Assembly (NCBI RefSeq): GCF_014191725.1
Contig: NZ_JACHWZ010000020.1
Coordinates: forward strand, 1-64,000
Direction of reading: 5' to 3'
Source: Microbulbifer rhizosphaerae
GTDB lineage: Bacteria > Pseudomonadota > Gammaproteobacteria > Pseudomonadales > Cellvibrionaceae
DNA length: 64,000 nucleotides
The position numbers and the translations under genes are program-made. The notes below the pieces were generated by a model. That model had not been told where the DNA came from. It saw nothing but the letters and a program-made list of their open reading frames with translations, and searched no databases. Shown piece after piece: positions 51,866 through 60,905 of the stretch (position 1 is the stretch's first letter; the number at the start of each line of letters is the position of its first letter).

Positions 51866-54067
51866 TTAAAACCGGTAATTGATGTTCAACCCGCCAATGG
51901 TATCCGACGGCCCCACCACCACATTGCCGCTCACTTGGAATTTATCCGTCAGGTTGAGACCCACCAGAGCACCGGCGCCGTTGGCGAAGAAGCCTTCATT
52001 GCGGCTGTCGTAGGCGGCCATATACGCGCTGTTGAAGGGGATGGACTTGATGCCGATACCCACGTCGTCGGTTTCGTCGCCGTCGTTGTACTCCAGCCAG
52101 ACCTCCCCGAACCAGCGCCAGTCGGCCTCCTCCGGCGCGTTGTAAAAGAAGCCGCCGCGATAACGGACATAATCGCGCTCCTGGCCGCGCACGCGCAGGC
52201 CAATGGGGTCCAGGGTGGCGCCGTCGCTGCCGATATAAGTGAGGTCCAGGTTGGTGGATTCGCTGAAACTGTCCACATTTATCCGGGTCCAGGCCACCGA
52301 GACAAAGGGGCCTATATGACAGGGCAGCGCCAGCACACTGTCGTAGCCTGCGCGGGCGAACAGACTGACCCCGTCACCATCGGTGTCCCCCGACACCTCG
52401 CTTTGAAGCCCCCTCAGATAGACGGTACGGTCGACGTCCCAGTAATCGATATCGCTGTAGGTGACGCCGCCATCGACAAAAAAGCGTTCGTTGTCCCAGC
52501 GGGCGAAAGCGCTGAAGTTAAGATTGCGCGACTCCAGCTGGAGGCCGTGGGGACTGTAGTCGCTCTCGCCATAGGAAAGCCCCAGGGCCCACTCGAAGCA
52601 GTCGCTGCCGGCGAAGCTGAAGCCGAGAAAGCCGTTCCAGGCATTCTCCCCGCGATTGCGCGCCGGCCCGTAGCCAAGGTTCGCGTGTCCCCAGGCGCCG
52701 CCGAAGAACAGGGTGGTCTCGGGATCGCGGAAGCGCTGCGCGGTCATGTGGTGGTCGATGTTCGACTGGTGGACGCGGGTGTTCTGGTAGCCCAAGTCCG
52801 GCAGGATCGCGAAGCCCACCGGCGCGCTCAGCACGGAATAGTAGTAGTCCCCAAGCAACTGCTGTCCGGCCAGGGTGAGATTCAAGCCGTCGTTGAACAG
52901 CAGTCGGTCCGCATCCGGCGCGCTGCCGGTCTGGCTGTACACCGGGTCCGGGTTGGCGCAGCCGCCGGCGGCAAAGCAGGTGGAGTCCTGGTCGATGTCG
53001 GCGAAGCCGAACAGTCCCGGTCTGTCCAGCGCCAGCGCGATGATGCCCTCCATATCCAGGATCAGCACGTCGCCGATGGCATTGATCTGTCGGCGCAGCG
53101 ACTCGTTGAACAGCGTGGTGCCGATATTGGCTGTGCTTACCGCCGCGGGCCCCATGTCGTTCATCAGGGGGGTGTCCCCTATCCGCAGCACGTTGGACAC
53201 AACCACATAGTCGGCGCCGGCGCTTTTCAGCTCCGCAGCGGCGGTGGCGAGAAAGTTCGCGGAGCGCAGCATTCGGGCCGGGGTGATGTTGCCGGCGAGG
53301 GTGGCGTCGACGATATCATTGGCGCCGCCATTCAGAAAAAAGAGGCGGTCGCGGGGAATAGAGGTCGTATTGCCGGAGATCTTGGCGGCGACGTTCTGTG
53401 GAAGATAGCCCTGCCCGGTGGCGAAGGGCACGCCGGTGAGAGTGATATTGTTGCTGGGGTCGTCCACCAGCGCCTGCAGCGCCGCGGGGTTGCCGAACGC
53501 CGCCGTCGCCAGGGCCACTTCCGCCGGGGAGAGGTAGGGGCTCTCTCCGGCCGCCGGATCGCAGACGCCGTCGGGGCCGCAGCGGGTGGAATCCGGCAGG
53601 ATGGTAGTCAGTTCGTTGTGATCCGCCACCGTGGTGTTCGGAAACAGCTGGCGAAAGCGCTGTGGTCCCACCAGGTCCAGCAGCACATCCGCGGTATGGT
53701 TGCCGCCCACTGCCCAGTTGCTGCCGTTGGCCAGTACCGAGGCGGCTATCTGCGCCCGCTGCTGCTCCGGGGTTCCCGGCGCCGGCGCGCAGGGGATGGC
53801 GCCGCCGAAGGCCGGGCCCAGCCCGAAACAGGAGGGACTGAGCGGCGCCAGCCCGAACCGCTGTGCCATAAAACTCACCGCCGGCTGCCGTGGGAATATC
53901 CCATCCGGGTCCGCGCTGGTGAAAATGCCCGCGTTGCCGCTGTCGGAAAAGTCATCGCCGAACACCACGATACTGTTGTAGAGATCCTCGGTGATATGGT
54001 CGGCAAAGCTGGCGGATGCGGCGGTGAACGCCACGGCCAGGGCCAGGGACTTGGCAGTGAAACCCAT
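51866..54067 (-). CDS. GDSL-type autotransporter (EstA/EstP-like) with altered catalytic residues
   Basis: 733 residues. A signal peptide covers about 1-22, and a GDSL/SGNH passenger domain covers about 30-420. The C-terminal autotransporter beta-barrel (about 455-733) ends NINYRF. Block I reads VVFGDDFSDSGN, so the usual nucleophile Ser of GDS is D39. Block II keeps NWAVGG (G121) and block III keeps GGAND (N250). Block V reads FNDGLNLTLAGQ, so the usual His of D-x-x-H is N396. Both catalytic triad members that define EstA-type esterases therefore seem lost. It is probably surface-anchored; the activity is either lost or uses other residues. Confidence 0.88.
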   Translation of the reverse strand: MGFTAKSLALAVAFTAASASFADHITEDLYNSIVVFGDDFSDSGNAGIFTSADPDGIFPRQPAVSFMAQRFGLAPLSPSCFGLGPAFGGAIPCAPAPGTPEQQRAQIAASVLANGSNWAVGGNHTADVLLDLVGPQRFRQLFPNTTVADHNELTTILPDSTRCGPDGVCDPAAGESPYLSPAEVALATAAFGNPAALQALVDDPSNNITLTGVPFATGQGYLPQNVAAKISGNTTSIPRDRLFFLNGGANDIVDATLAGNITPARMLRSANFLATAAAELKSAGADYVVVSNVLRIGDTPLMNDMGPAAVSTANIGTTLFNESLRRQINAIGDVLILDMEGIIALALDRPGLFGFADIDQDSTCFAAGGCANPDPVYSQTGSAPDADRLLFNDGLNLTLAGQQLLGDYYYSVLSAPVGFAILPDLGYQNTRVHQSNIDHHMTAQRFRDPETTLFFGGAWGHANLGYGPARNRGENAWNGFLGFSFAGSDCFEWALGLSYGESDYSPHGLQLESRNLNFSAFARWDNERFFVDGGVTYSDIDYWDVDRTVYLRGLQSEVSGDTDGDGVSLFARAGYDSVLALPCHIGPFVSVAWTRINVDSFSESTNLDLTYIGSDGATLDPIGLRVRGQERDYVRYRGGFFYNAPEEADWRWFGEVWLEYNDGDETDDVGIGIKSIPFNSAYMAAYDSRNEGFFANGAGALVGLNLTDKFQVSGNVVVGPSDTIGGLNINYRF

Positions 54068-54146
54068 TGCGCACTCCGTTGCTTAGGCTTGAAGTGCGTC
54101 AAGTATAGACAGGCGGGTTCAGCTCACTGGATGGGCGTCCGCGGCT

Positions 54147-54665
54147 TCAACGAAACCGGCTGTGGTAGGCGGACACCCGCTCGATAAACCGCTCGCGGAT
54201 ATCCGGGTCCCGCAGGCGCCCGGCCTCCTCCATCGGCAGGTCGGGGAAGTGCTCGCGGAGCCGCCCGGCGAACAATCCCGCCCCCGGTTCCCCGGCCGCA
54301 CCACCTGCGGACCCATGGCGCGGCGTCGAAACCAGGCCGCAACTGGGGGAGCGCTCCATCAGGATAAAACCGCTCAACTGGCGGACCTGCTCCGTCACGC
54401 TGTCCGCGTAATCCAGCAGCGCCCGGGTGAAATCCCTGCCCCCTACTCCCAGGGCCCGCAGCCCGCGGTCGCTGGCCACCAGGTGGATCGGCGGGCGCGG
54501 CACGCCCAGGCCCGCGGCCACCTCGGGGCAGAAGGGCCGGTAGTCGAAGTGGCGCCCCAGCAGCTCGGTGCACACCCGGCTCAGCTTGTGGCCGCCGTCG
54601 TAGCGCACCCGCTCGCCGAGCAGACAGAGGCTGATGCCCACGGGAATTTTCAGCGAAGTCTCCAT
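54147..54665 (-). CDS. DUF523-family protein (TudS-type thiouracil desulfidase family)
   Basis: 172 residues. Family signatures are IPVGISLCLLGERVRYDGGH, FCPEV and MERSPSCG. Three cysteines (C14, C46, C109) fit the [4Fe-4S] ligands described for the TudS thiouracil desulfidase, a DUF523 member. It is a stand-alone DUF523 protein without the DUF1722 domain fused in some relatives. It would act in the cytosol, perhaps salvaging thiolated uracil. I chose the ATG at 54665, where the family sequence begins. It is transcribed divergently from the YdiJ-type gene, 58 bp away. Confidence 0.82.
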   Translation of the reverse strand: METSLKIPVGISLCLLGERVRYDGGHKLSRVCTELLGRHFDYRPFCPEVAAGLGVPRPPIHLVASDRGLRALGVGGRDFTRALLDYADSVTEQVRQLSGFILMERSPSCGLVSTPRHGSAGGAAGEPGAGLFAGRLREHFPDLPMEEAGRLRDPDIRERFIERVSAYHSRFR

Positions 54666-54723
54666 AGCACCGTTATAATGCCAGACCTTCCGAAAAAGCA
54701 GCGAAAAAGTCACAAGGCCGTTC

Positions 54724-57700
54724 ATGATCCCAGCACTGCGCGAAGTCGACGAAGTACAGGCGCTCTACCTGCAGTTTTTGCAGGCGCTGGGGGAAGCCGG
54801 ATTCCGCGGCGACCTCAGCCCCTGCTACGCCAGCCGCACGGTGCTGGCCACCGACAACTCCATCTACCAGGTGCTGCCCCAGGCGGTGGTTTACCCGCGG
54901 GATACCCGCGACCTGCAGTTGATCATGGAACTGGCCGAGCGCGAGGAATTCCACCAGGTGGTGCTCTCCCCCCGCGGCGGTGGCACCGGCACCAACGGTC
55001 AGTCGCTCACCGACGGTCTGGTGGTGGACGTCTCCCGGCACATGAACCGAATCCTCGAGATCAATCCCGGAGAGCGCTGGGTGCGGGTGCAAGCAGGGGT
55101 GGTCAAGGACCAGCTGAACGCGGCGCTGGCGCCTCACGGCCTCTTCTTCGCCCCGGAGCTTTCCACCAGCAACCGCGCCACCATCGGCGGCATGATCAAT
55201 ACCGACGCCTCCGGTCAGGGCTCCTGCGTCTACGGCAAGACCCGCGACCACGTACTGGAACTGTCCACGGTGCTGATGGGCGGCGGACTCTGGCAATCGG
55301 CGCCGCTCGGCGACGAGCAGTTGCGGGAAACCAGCGCGCGGGAGGACCGCGTCGGCAGGGTGCACCGGGTATGCGATCAGATCGCCTGGGACAAAGCTGA
55401 GCTGATCGAGCGGAAGTTTCCCAAACTCAACCGCTGCCTCACCGGCTACGATCTGGCTCACATCCGGAAAAACGACACTTTCGACCTGAACAGCGTACTC
55501 TGCGGCTCCGAGGGCACCCTGGGCTTTATTGTCGAAGCAAAACTCAATGTGCTGCCGATTCCCAAATGCGCGGCGCTGGTCAACCTGAAATACGACCACT
55601 TCCAGGACGCCCTGCGCGATGCCACCGAACTGATGCGCGCCGGCCCCACTTCCATCGAAACGGTGGACAGCAAGGTATTGCAGCTGGCGATGGAGGATAT
55701 CGTCTGGCACAGCGTCAGCGAGTTTTTCCCACCCCCCTCGAAGGGAGAAGAGCAGCGGCCGGTCAGGGGCATCAACCTGGTGGAATACACCGCGGATTCC
55801 GAGGAGGAACTGGACAGCGCCCTGGAAAGATTCACCGCGCAGATCGACGCCCTTATCGGCCAGCCGGGCAAGAGCTTCGGCTACTCCATCGCCCGCGGCC
55901 ACGCCGAAGTCAGCCGAATCTGGGGCATGCGCAAACGCGCGGTGGGCTTGTTGGGCAACGTGCAGGGAGAGAAAAGGCCGATCCCCTTCGTGGAGGACAC
56001 CGCGGTGCCGCCGGAGCACTTGGCCGACTTTATCGCCGAGTTCCGCGCGGTGCTCGATGACGCCGGACTCAGCTACGGCATGTTCGGCCACGTGGATGCC
56101 GGCGTATTGCACGTGCGCCCGGCCATCGACATGAAGGACCCGGAACAGGCGGCACTGGTGCGCCCGATCACCGACAAGGTGGCCGCACTCACGCAGAAGT
56201 ATCACGGCCTGCTGTGGGGCGAGCACGGCAAAGGGGTCCGTTCGGAATACGCGCCGGCGTTCTTTGGCGAACTCTACCCGGAGCTGCAGAAGATCAAGGC
56301 CGCCTTCGACCCGCGCAACCAGTTGAACCCGGGCAAGATCGCCACCCCCAGCCGCGTCTCCGCCCTGCTGAAAATCGACGAAGTCGTCACCCGCGGCGAA
56401 CTGGACCGCGCCATCCCCGTCCAGGTTTGGGACGGCTACAGCGAGGGGGTCCACTGCAACGGCAACGGTGCCTGTTTCAATTGGAATCCCGACGACCCCA
56501 TGTGCCCTTCCTACAAGGCCACCCGCGAGCGCATCCACTCCCCCAAGGGCCGCGCGATGCTGATGAAAGAGTGGCTGCGCCAGTTGAGTGCGAAGGGAGT
56601 GGACCCGGTTGAAGCAGCCCGCCGGTTCCGCGAGCAATCCTTCTTTGTCGGCCTGCCGGGGCGCATCAAAAACACCCTGGCCAGGGCCCGCGGCGAGTAC
56701 GACTTCAACCACGAGGTGAACGAGGCCATGCAGGGCTGCCTGGCCTGCAAATCCTGCGCCGGCCAGTGCCCGGTGAAAGTGGACGTACCGGAGTTCCGCA
56801 GCAAATTCCTCGAGCTCTACTACAGCCGCTACCTGCGCCCGCTGAAAGACTACTTCGTCGGCGGTCTGGAATTCGTGATGCCGCAACTGGCGCGGGTGCC
56901 GCAGCTGTACAACTGGCCGCTCAAACTGAAACCGGTGCGCTGGCTGCTGGAACGCGGCCTGGGCCTGGCGGACAGCCCGCTGCTGGCGCGCAAGAGCCTG
57001 CACAAGGCCATGAATGAACTGGGCGTGCCCTACGCCGCCCCCGACTGCCTGGCGGCCATGGGCCCCGCACAACGGGAGCGCGCGGTGATCGTTGTACAGG
57101 ACGCCTTCACCAGCTACTTCGACGCCGAAGTGGTCGCGGACACACTGCGCCTGCTCAAGCAACTGGATTTCTTCCCTCTGGTGGCCCCCTTCCGCGCCAA
57201 CGGCAAGCCGCTGCACGTGCACGGTTTCCTGCGCCAGTTCCAGAGAGTAGCCCTGGCCAACAGCGAGATGCTCGCGGAACTGGCCACCAGCGGCGTACCG
57301 CTGGTGGGTGTGGACCCGTCCATGACCCTCACCTACCGCGGGGAATACGGCAAACTGCTGGGGGAACGCGCGCCGAAAGTGCAGTTGCTGCAGGAATGGC
57401 TGGCGAGCCAGCGCGAACACCTGCAGCGGCAGCGGCACCGCCTGCGCCCCGCCAGCTTCCACCTGCTGCCCCACTGCACCGAACAGACCATCGCCACCGC
57501 CTCCCTGCGCGACTGGCAAAGCGTTTTCACCGCCCTGGGGCTGGAACTGCACACCGAGAACCTGGGCTGCTGCGGCATGGCCGGCACCTATGGCCACGAG
57601 ACCGGGCACAAAGAGACCTCGCAGGTCATCTTCCAGCAGTCCTGGGCCCCCCGACTCTCCGGCGACACCGGCCCCCTGCTGGCCAGTGGCTACTCCTGCC

Positions 57701-57777
57701 GCTGCCAGGCCAAGCGCTTCGCAGGTGTGACCCTGCGCCATCCTTTGCAGGGAGTGCTGGCACAGTTGCAGGGTTAG
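54724..57777 (+). CDS. ydiJ: YdiJ-type FAD/Fe-S dehydrogenase (D-2-hydroxyglutarate dehydrogenase-like)
   Basis: 1017 residues, matching YdiJ length. The FAD-binding PCMH domain is at about 50-270 (VVLSPRGGGTGTNGQSLTDG, then NRATIGGMINTDASGQGS). The FAD-oxidase C-terminal domain is at about 290-560. Fe-S motifs follow, including CNGNGACFNWNPDDPMCPSY and CLACKSCAGQCPVKVD (near 680). The C-terminal CCG-type domain has LGCCGMAGTYGHE near 950. E. coli YdiJ has been characterised as a D-2-hydroxyglutarate dehydrogenase; substrate identity here rests on that homology. It is likely a membrane-associated or cytosolic flavoprotein feeding the respiratory chain. Confidence 0.92.
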   Translation: MIPALREVDEVQALYLQFLQALGEAGFRGDLSPCYASRTVLATDNSIYQVLPQAVVYPRDTRDLQLIMELAEREEFHQVVLSPRGGGTGTNGQSLTDGLVVDVSRHMNRILEINPGERWVRVQAGVVKDQLNAALAPHGLFFAPELSTSNRATIGGMINTDASGQGSCVYGKTRDHVLELSTVLMGGGLWQSAPLGDEQLRETSAREDRVGRVHRVCDQIAWDKAELIERKFPKLNRCLTGYDLAHIRKNDTFDLNSVLCGSEGTLGFIVEAKLNVLPIPKCAALVNLKYDHFQDALRDATELMRAGPTSIETVDSKVLQLAMEDIVWHSVSEFFPPPSKGEEQRPVRGINLVEYTADSEEELDSALERFTAQIDALIGQPGKSFGYSIARGHAEVSRIWGMRKRAVGLLGNVQGEKRPIPFVEDTAVPPEHLADFIAEFRAVLDDAGLSYGMFGHVDAGVLHVRPAIDMKDPEQAALVRPITDKVAALTQKYHGLLWGEHGKGVRSEYAPAFFGELYPELQKIKAAFDPRNQLNPGKIATPSRVSALLKIDEVVTRGELDRAIPVQVWDGYSEGVHCNGNGACFNWNPDDPMCPSYKATRERIHSPKGRAMLMKEWLRQLSAKGVDPVEAARRFREQSFFVGLPGRIKNTLARARGEYDFNHEVNEAMQGCLACKSCAGQCPVKVDVPEFRSKFLELYYSRYLRPLKDYFVGGLEFVMPQLARVPQLYNWPLKLKPVRWLLERGLGLADSPLLARKSLHKAMNELGVPYAAPDCLAAMGPAQRERAVIVVQDAFTSYFDAEVVADTLRLLKQLDFFPLVAPFRANGKPLHVHGFLRQFQRVALANSEMLAELATSGVPLVGVDPSMTLTYRGEYGKLLGERAPKVQLLQEWLASQREHLQRQRHRLRPASFHLLPHCTEQTIATASLRDWQSVFTALGLELHTENLGCCGMAGTYGHETGHKETSQVIFQQSWAPRLSGDTGPLLASGYSCRCQAKRFAGVTLRHPLQGVLAQLQG

Positions 57778-57851
57778 GCCTGATACTGGAAATTATCGGG
57801 ACAATTTTGGCCGCCAGGAATAGTGCGAATCATTCGGGATTCCCGGTATCG

Positions 57852-57941
57852 TGTAGGAGCGGCCGCTGGCCGCGATCGGTATCAGCTACGAAGCGAGACT
57901 GATCGCGGCCAACGGCGGATGGCCGCCCCGCCGCTCCTACA
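57852..57941. repeat. REPIN-like inverted pair
   Basis: TGTAGGAGCGGCCGCTGGCC followed by GCGATC (57852-57877) faces GATCGCGGCCAACGGCGGAT...CCGCTCCTACA (57901-57941). The right unit has an extra hairpin insertion. It lies between the ydiJ-type and TPR genes. Confidence 0.75.
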
Positions 57942-57971
57942 GAAAAGCGAAAAAGCGGGATTTGCGCCCTT

Positions 57972-58643
57972 ATGTACAGGACCTCACTCAAATTGCTGCT
58001 CTGCGCCACGCTGCTGGCGCCGGGCGTTACTTTGGCGGACTCCGCGCCTGAGCTGGTCGAGGAGGCAGAGGAATACGCCCTGGAAGGCGATTTCGACGCC
58101 GCTCTCCCCCTGTATGAAAAAGCCATCGCCGCCCTCGCCTCCCAGCCCCGCAAACAGCAGCAGTTGCGCTACCGCTACGGCATAGTGCTGAACGCCCTGG
58201 GCGGGCAGGCGCGCCCGGAGCTCTATCCCCTGGCCCGGGCCCAGTTCGAGGCGGTGCTCAACTATATAGAAGAAGGCGCCTCCCTGGAGCACTCCGCCGC
58301 CCGGGTGCGCTCCGCCCTGGCCCACACCTACCACCAGCAGGCCGCCAGCGAAGAGATGCCCGCCAAGGTACTGCTGCTGCGCAACGCCTACAGCCTCTAC
58401 AGCACCGCCGCACAGGACCTGGCGCAGGAGCGGCAGTGGCACAACCTGGCCATCACCTACTTCAACCTGGGACAGGTATGCGAATGGCAGGGCAACCTGG
58501 AGGAGGCCATCGACTGGCTGGAAAAAGCCGTGGTTCTGGACGCCCGGCACGGTTTTGCCGACCTGGAAGAGGACCAGCAGTACCTGACCGCCCTGCGCCA
58601 GCAGGCAAATCCCACCCCGGTATCCGATACCACCGCCCTCTGA
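57972..58643 (+). CDS. Periplasmic TPR-containing hypothetical protein
   Basis: 223 residues. A signal peptide covers about 1-22 (LLLCATLLAPGVTLAD). TPR-like helices follow at about 28-60 (EEYALEGDFDAALPLYEKAI) and 155-190 (TYFNLGQVCEWQGNLEEAID). The middle part contains further helical repeats (ARVRSALAHTYHQQAASEE). The partner is unknown. It is a single gene; a perfect 16-bp palindrome (CCCGCAGCGCTGCGGG, 58648-58663) right after the stop may stabilise or end the transcript. Confidence 0.75.
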   Translation: MYRTSLKLLLCATLLAPGVTLADSAPELVEEAEEYALEGDFDAALPLYEKAIAALASQPRKQQQLRYRYGIVLNALGGQARPELYPLARAQFEAVLNYIEEGASLEHSAARVRSALAHTYHQQAASEEMPAKVLLLRNAYSLYSTAAQDLAQERQWHNLAITYFNLGQVCEWQGNLEEAIDWLEKAVVLDARHGFADLEEDQQYLTALRQQANPTPVSDTTAL

Positions 58644-59144
58644 GCGGCCCGCAGCGCTGCGGGTCCCGCGGGCTGTCGCCCTATCTACTCCTCCCATAGA
58701 AGCCTGCCACCCGAGAACGTGACTGGCCAACCACAAATAATTCAGCAACCGGATTGTGCCCCGGCCCGCACAAATAGGAGCAATATCCTTTTTTCCGCGG
58801 CCGAAAATCGAAGGAAAATCTTACTGTCGCCCAAGGGCCCGCTGACTGGAACAGATCACCCAAGCCATTAGACTGATTTGTTACAAGAAAAAGTGTGAGC
58901 CGATATTTGCAGGAATAATTTTTTGCACTTCCGCAAACAGATGAGAACAAAAGGCTAAAAAGCGGTGAAAAGTTACCTCCTGTTCTAATAGATTATTTTT
59001 TATACAAAAAAGGTTGATATGCCTTCACCAAACCGTAATATAGCGCCCACTGATTAATTATTGATCAGTTATTTCCAAAAACACTTGGAAATTCTACAAG
59101 CACTTTTGGGCTTGTGACCAACTGACTTCTGGAGGTATCGGGAA
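58644..59144. other. 501-bp AT-rich gap with hairpins in the leader of the 3D-domain gene
   Basis: After the palindrome at 58648-58663 there is no gene. Near the downstream end three inverted repeats stack up: CTGAT/ATCAG (59050-59068), ATTTCCAA/TTGGAAAT (59071-59092) and ACAAGC/GCTTGT (59096-59115). The last ends 15 bases before the GGAGG ribosome site at 59131. They probably lie in a promoter or 5' leader that could fold in RNA; I do not recognise a known riboswitch. Confidence 0.45.
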
Positions 59145-59543
59145 GTGATCAATCAGACTCTGCGCAACGCCGTATTCTTTACCATCGCGATTTTCGCGGC
59201 AACTCTCACCGTGCCGGCCTTTGCAGCCAGCAATAAAACCATGACCGTGGATGCAACCGCCTACAACTCCGTGTCCGGACAAACCGACGGAGACCCCTGG
59301 GTAGCGGCCTGGAACAACCGCCTGAAGCCCGGCCAGAAAGTGATTGCAGTGTCCCGCGACCTGGAAAAGCGTGGCCTGACCAACGGCGCCAAAGTCAAGA
59401 TCGAAGGTCTTTCCGGTACCTACACCGTGCGCGACCGCATGAACAAGCGCTTTAGGAACCGCATCGATGTTTGGATGGGCAAAGACACCAGGAAAGCCCG
59501 CAGATGGGGCAAGAGAAAGCTGAAAATCTCCTTGGTCCGCTAA
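59145..59543 (+). CDS. Secreted 3D-domain (RlpA/YabE-like double-psi barrel) protein
   Basis: 132 residues. A signal peptide covers about 1-28 (FFTIAIFAATLTVPAFAA). A 3D-type domain follows: TMTVDATAYNSVSGQTDGDP, PGQKVIAVSRDL, then GTYTVRDRMNKRFRNRIDVW. The 3D domain is related to lytic enzymes such as MltA and RlpA; small stand-alone members are of uncertain activity. The conserved aspartates (V-R-D, R-I-D-V) are kept. The GTG start at 59145 is fixed by GGAGG 9 bases upstream. A terminator follows at 59592. Confidence 0.85.
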   Translation: MINQTLRNAVFFTIAIFAATLTVPAFAASNKTMTVDATAYNSVSGQTDGDPWVAAWNNRLKPGQKVIAVSRDLEKRGLTNGAKVKIEGLSGTYTVRDRMNKRFRNRIDVWMGKDTRKARRWGKRKLKISLVR

Positions 59544-59591
59544 GCAACCGACCGAGTATCAATAACCGCGGGTACAACCGCGGCCCTTTAC

Positions 59592-59615
59592 GCCCCGCCC
59601 AGCGGGGCTTTTTTT
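59592..59615 (+). terminator. Rho-independent terminator of the 3D-domain gene
   Basis: GCCCCGC-CCA-GCGGGGC followed by seven T residues, 48 bases after the stop codon. Confidence 0.93.
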
Positions 59616-59637
59616 ATTGTGGAAACCAGGCACTGAC

Positions 59638-59660
59638 GTAGGGTGCGCCGTGCGCACCGC
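59638..59660. repeat. GTAGGGTGCGCCGTGCGCACC repeat
   Basis: A short GTAGGGTGCGCCGTGCGCAC palindrome (GGTGCGC/GCGCACC-like arms) lies between the 3D-domain terminator and the next gene. It is of a common intergenic type. Confidence 0.45.
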
Positions 59661-59686
59661 GAAGCCAATATCCCGCACAGCACGCA

Positions 59687-60229
59687 CTACGGTTCAGTCT
59701 CCGCGACGATGCCAGGCAATTCCCGGCAGTCACTGTTTTCGATATAGAAGGTACTCGGCTGACGGCCCTCGTTGTAGCGGTGCTCCAGGTGGCCCTCCCT
59801 GAACACAATCAGGTATTCCGACTTCACCCAGCCGCTCTCCGTCAGGGACTCGCTGAGCCACAGCAAAGCCGGCTCGTTCTCGTAACAGCGGCCGTAGAAC
59901 ATCCGCGTTTTCTCCACCACCCGCTTGCTCTCGTAGTCGGCGTACTGACCGGGATAGGTGTAGCGGTCAGTGTAGCGGTCAGTCCCCGCTTCGGCACTAA
60001 TACCCTCATCTCCGTTAGCGGAAATCTTCTGGATGTAGATGGAGGTATTTTCGTCGCAGTTCACACAGCTGCGACCGGACAGAATGGCGTAACCGCGCAA
60101 CTCGGAGATCAGTCTGGCCTCGTAGAGGTCGGTTTCCAGCGCGCGCTGACCGGAGAGCTGGATTTCGTCGGCCCCGGCCCGGGAGGCCAGCAATAGAAAG
60201 GACAGAAACAGAAAAGGTACCGCTTTCAT
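59687..60229 (-). CDS. Hypothetical secreted protein with conserved-looking cysteines
   Basis: 180 residues from the ATG at 60229, chosen because it begins a clear signal peptide (FLFLSFLLLASRAGA). Cysteines sit at 55 and 58 (SCVNC), 115 (GRCYEN) and near 171 (SDCREL), perhaps two disulfides. There is a tiny tandem repeat DRYTDRYT at about 84-91, encoded by a duplicated 12-mer. I do not recognise the family. An in-frame start at 60346 would add 39 residues before the signal peptide and is unlikely. No strong ribosome site is visible. Confidence 0.6.
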   Translation of the reverse strand: MKAVPFLFLSFLLLASRAGADEIQLSGQRALETDLYEARLISELRGYAILSGRSCVNCDENTSIYIQKISANGDEGISAEAGTDRYTDRYTYPGQYADYESKRVVEKTRMFYGRCYENEPALLWLSESLTESGWVKSEYLIVFREGHLEHRYNEGRQPSTFYIENSDCRELPGIVAETEP

Positions 60230-60440
60230 CGGGAAGGCAACCGGCAACTGGATGGCACCGCCGGGGGCAATCTCTCCGTAGGGGCCCCGCGGCGGCACCG
60301 CGATTGGGTTGTGTGCTGTCACACTGTCGCGATTCCCTTCTACCAATAACCATAGCAGGGAAATCGCGTACCCGGATTACCGATTGCGACTCCGGATATT
60401 GTCCCGTGAGCAATATCCGGATTTGCCCAGAAGGGCCCTG

Positions 60441-60519
60441 GGGAACCTCTGAAAAACGTAGCTAGCGGTCACCGCAGGGCGCCGTCAGGCGCACGCGCAG
60501 CCGTTTTTCAGAGATGCCC
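60441..60519. repeat. MITE-like element with CTCTGAAAAACG ends
   Basis: GGGAACCTCTGAAAAACG (60441-60458) pairs with CGTTTTTCAGAGATGCCC (60502-60519): 12 perfect inner bases, two mismatches beyond, then GGG/CCC. The inside has a further GCGCC/GGCGC hairpin. The ends match the repeat at 22062 and 60906. It abuts the stop codon of the small minus-strand gene and might act as its terminator. Confidence 0.6.
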
Positions 60520-60767
60520 TAGCTCTCTTCCACCGGCCCGACAAAGGTCTCCACCCCCTCCTCGCGCAGCGCATCCAGGGCCTCGTCCAGCGCTTCCTGT
60601 TCCGTCTCGAAAGCGTCTTCCCATACGGTGGAGTTGTCCTGCTCGTCGACAATTTCCAGCAGCCAGCCGCCCTCGCCATCCTCGTAGATATCGATCTGGA
60701 CGGTGAGGTTGCCGTCGCTGTAGGAACGGCTAAGTGTCGATTCTTTCGGTACGAAGTCGTCTTCCAT
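60519..60767 (-). CDS. Small acidic hypothetical protein
   Basis: 82 residues, strongly acidic, with strand-like segments LTVQIDIYEDGEGGWLLEIV and a helix EQEALDEALDALREEGVETF. The ATG at 60767 is supported by GAGG 9 bases upstream. Similar short acidic proteins occur in pseudomonads and relatives, but I do not know a function. It is transcribed away from trhO. Confidence 0.7.
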   Translation of the reverse strand: MEDDFVPKESTLSRSYSDGNLTVQIDIYEDGEGGWLLEIVDEQDNSTVWEDAFETEQEALDEALDALREEGVETFVGPVEES

Positions 60768-60905
60768 GGAATTAGCCTCGCAGTGGCTGAAGGGGGGAGC
60801 CGCAGACTTTGACAACTTGTGGCCCAGTGGTCAATAAACTTTTTGGCAAGCGGGAGAAATATACGCAAAACAGGCACTTTCCGCTAAAATGCCCGGCCAA
60901 TTATT

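Noticed and set aside
50567-54187. 1206-codon plus-strand open frame across the aminotransferase and autotransporter genes
   Set aside because: It runs antisense through two well-supported genes and shows no conserved motif.
54673-57741. 1022-codon open frame antisense to the YdiJ-type gene
   Set aside because: It mirrors a clearly recognisable flavoprotein gene; its composition (Val/Ala/Gly/His-rich) is typical of antisense frames in GC-rich DNA.
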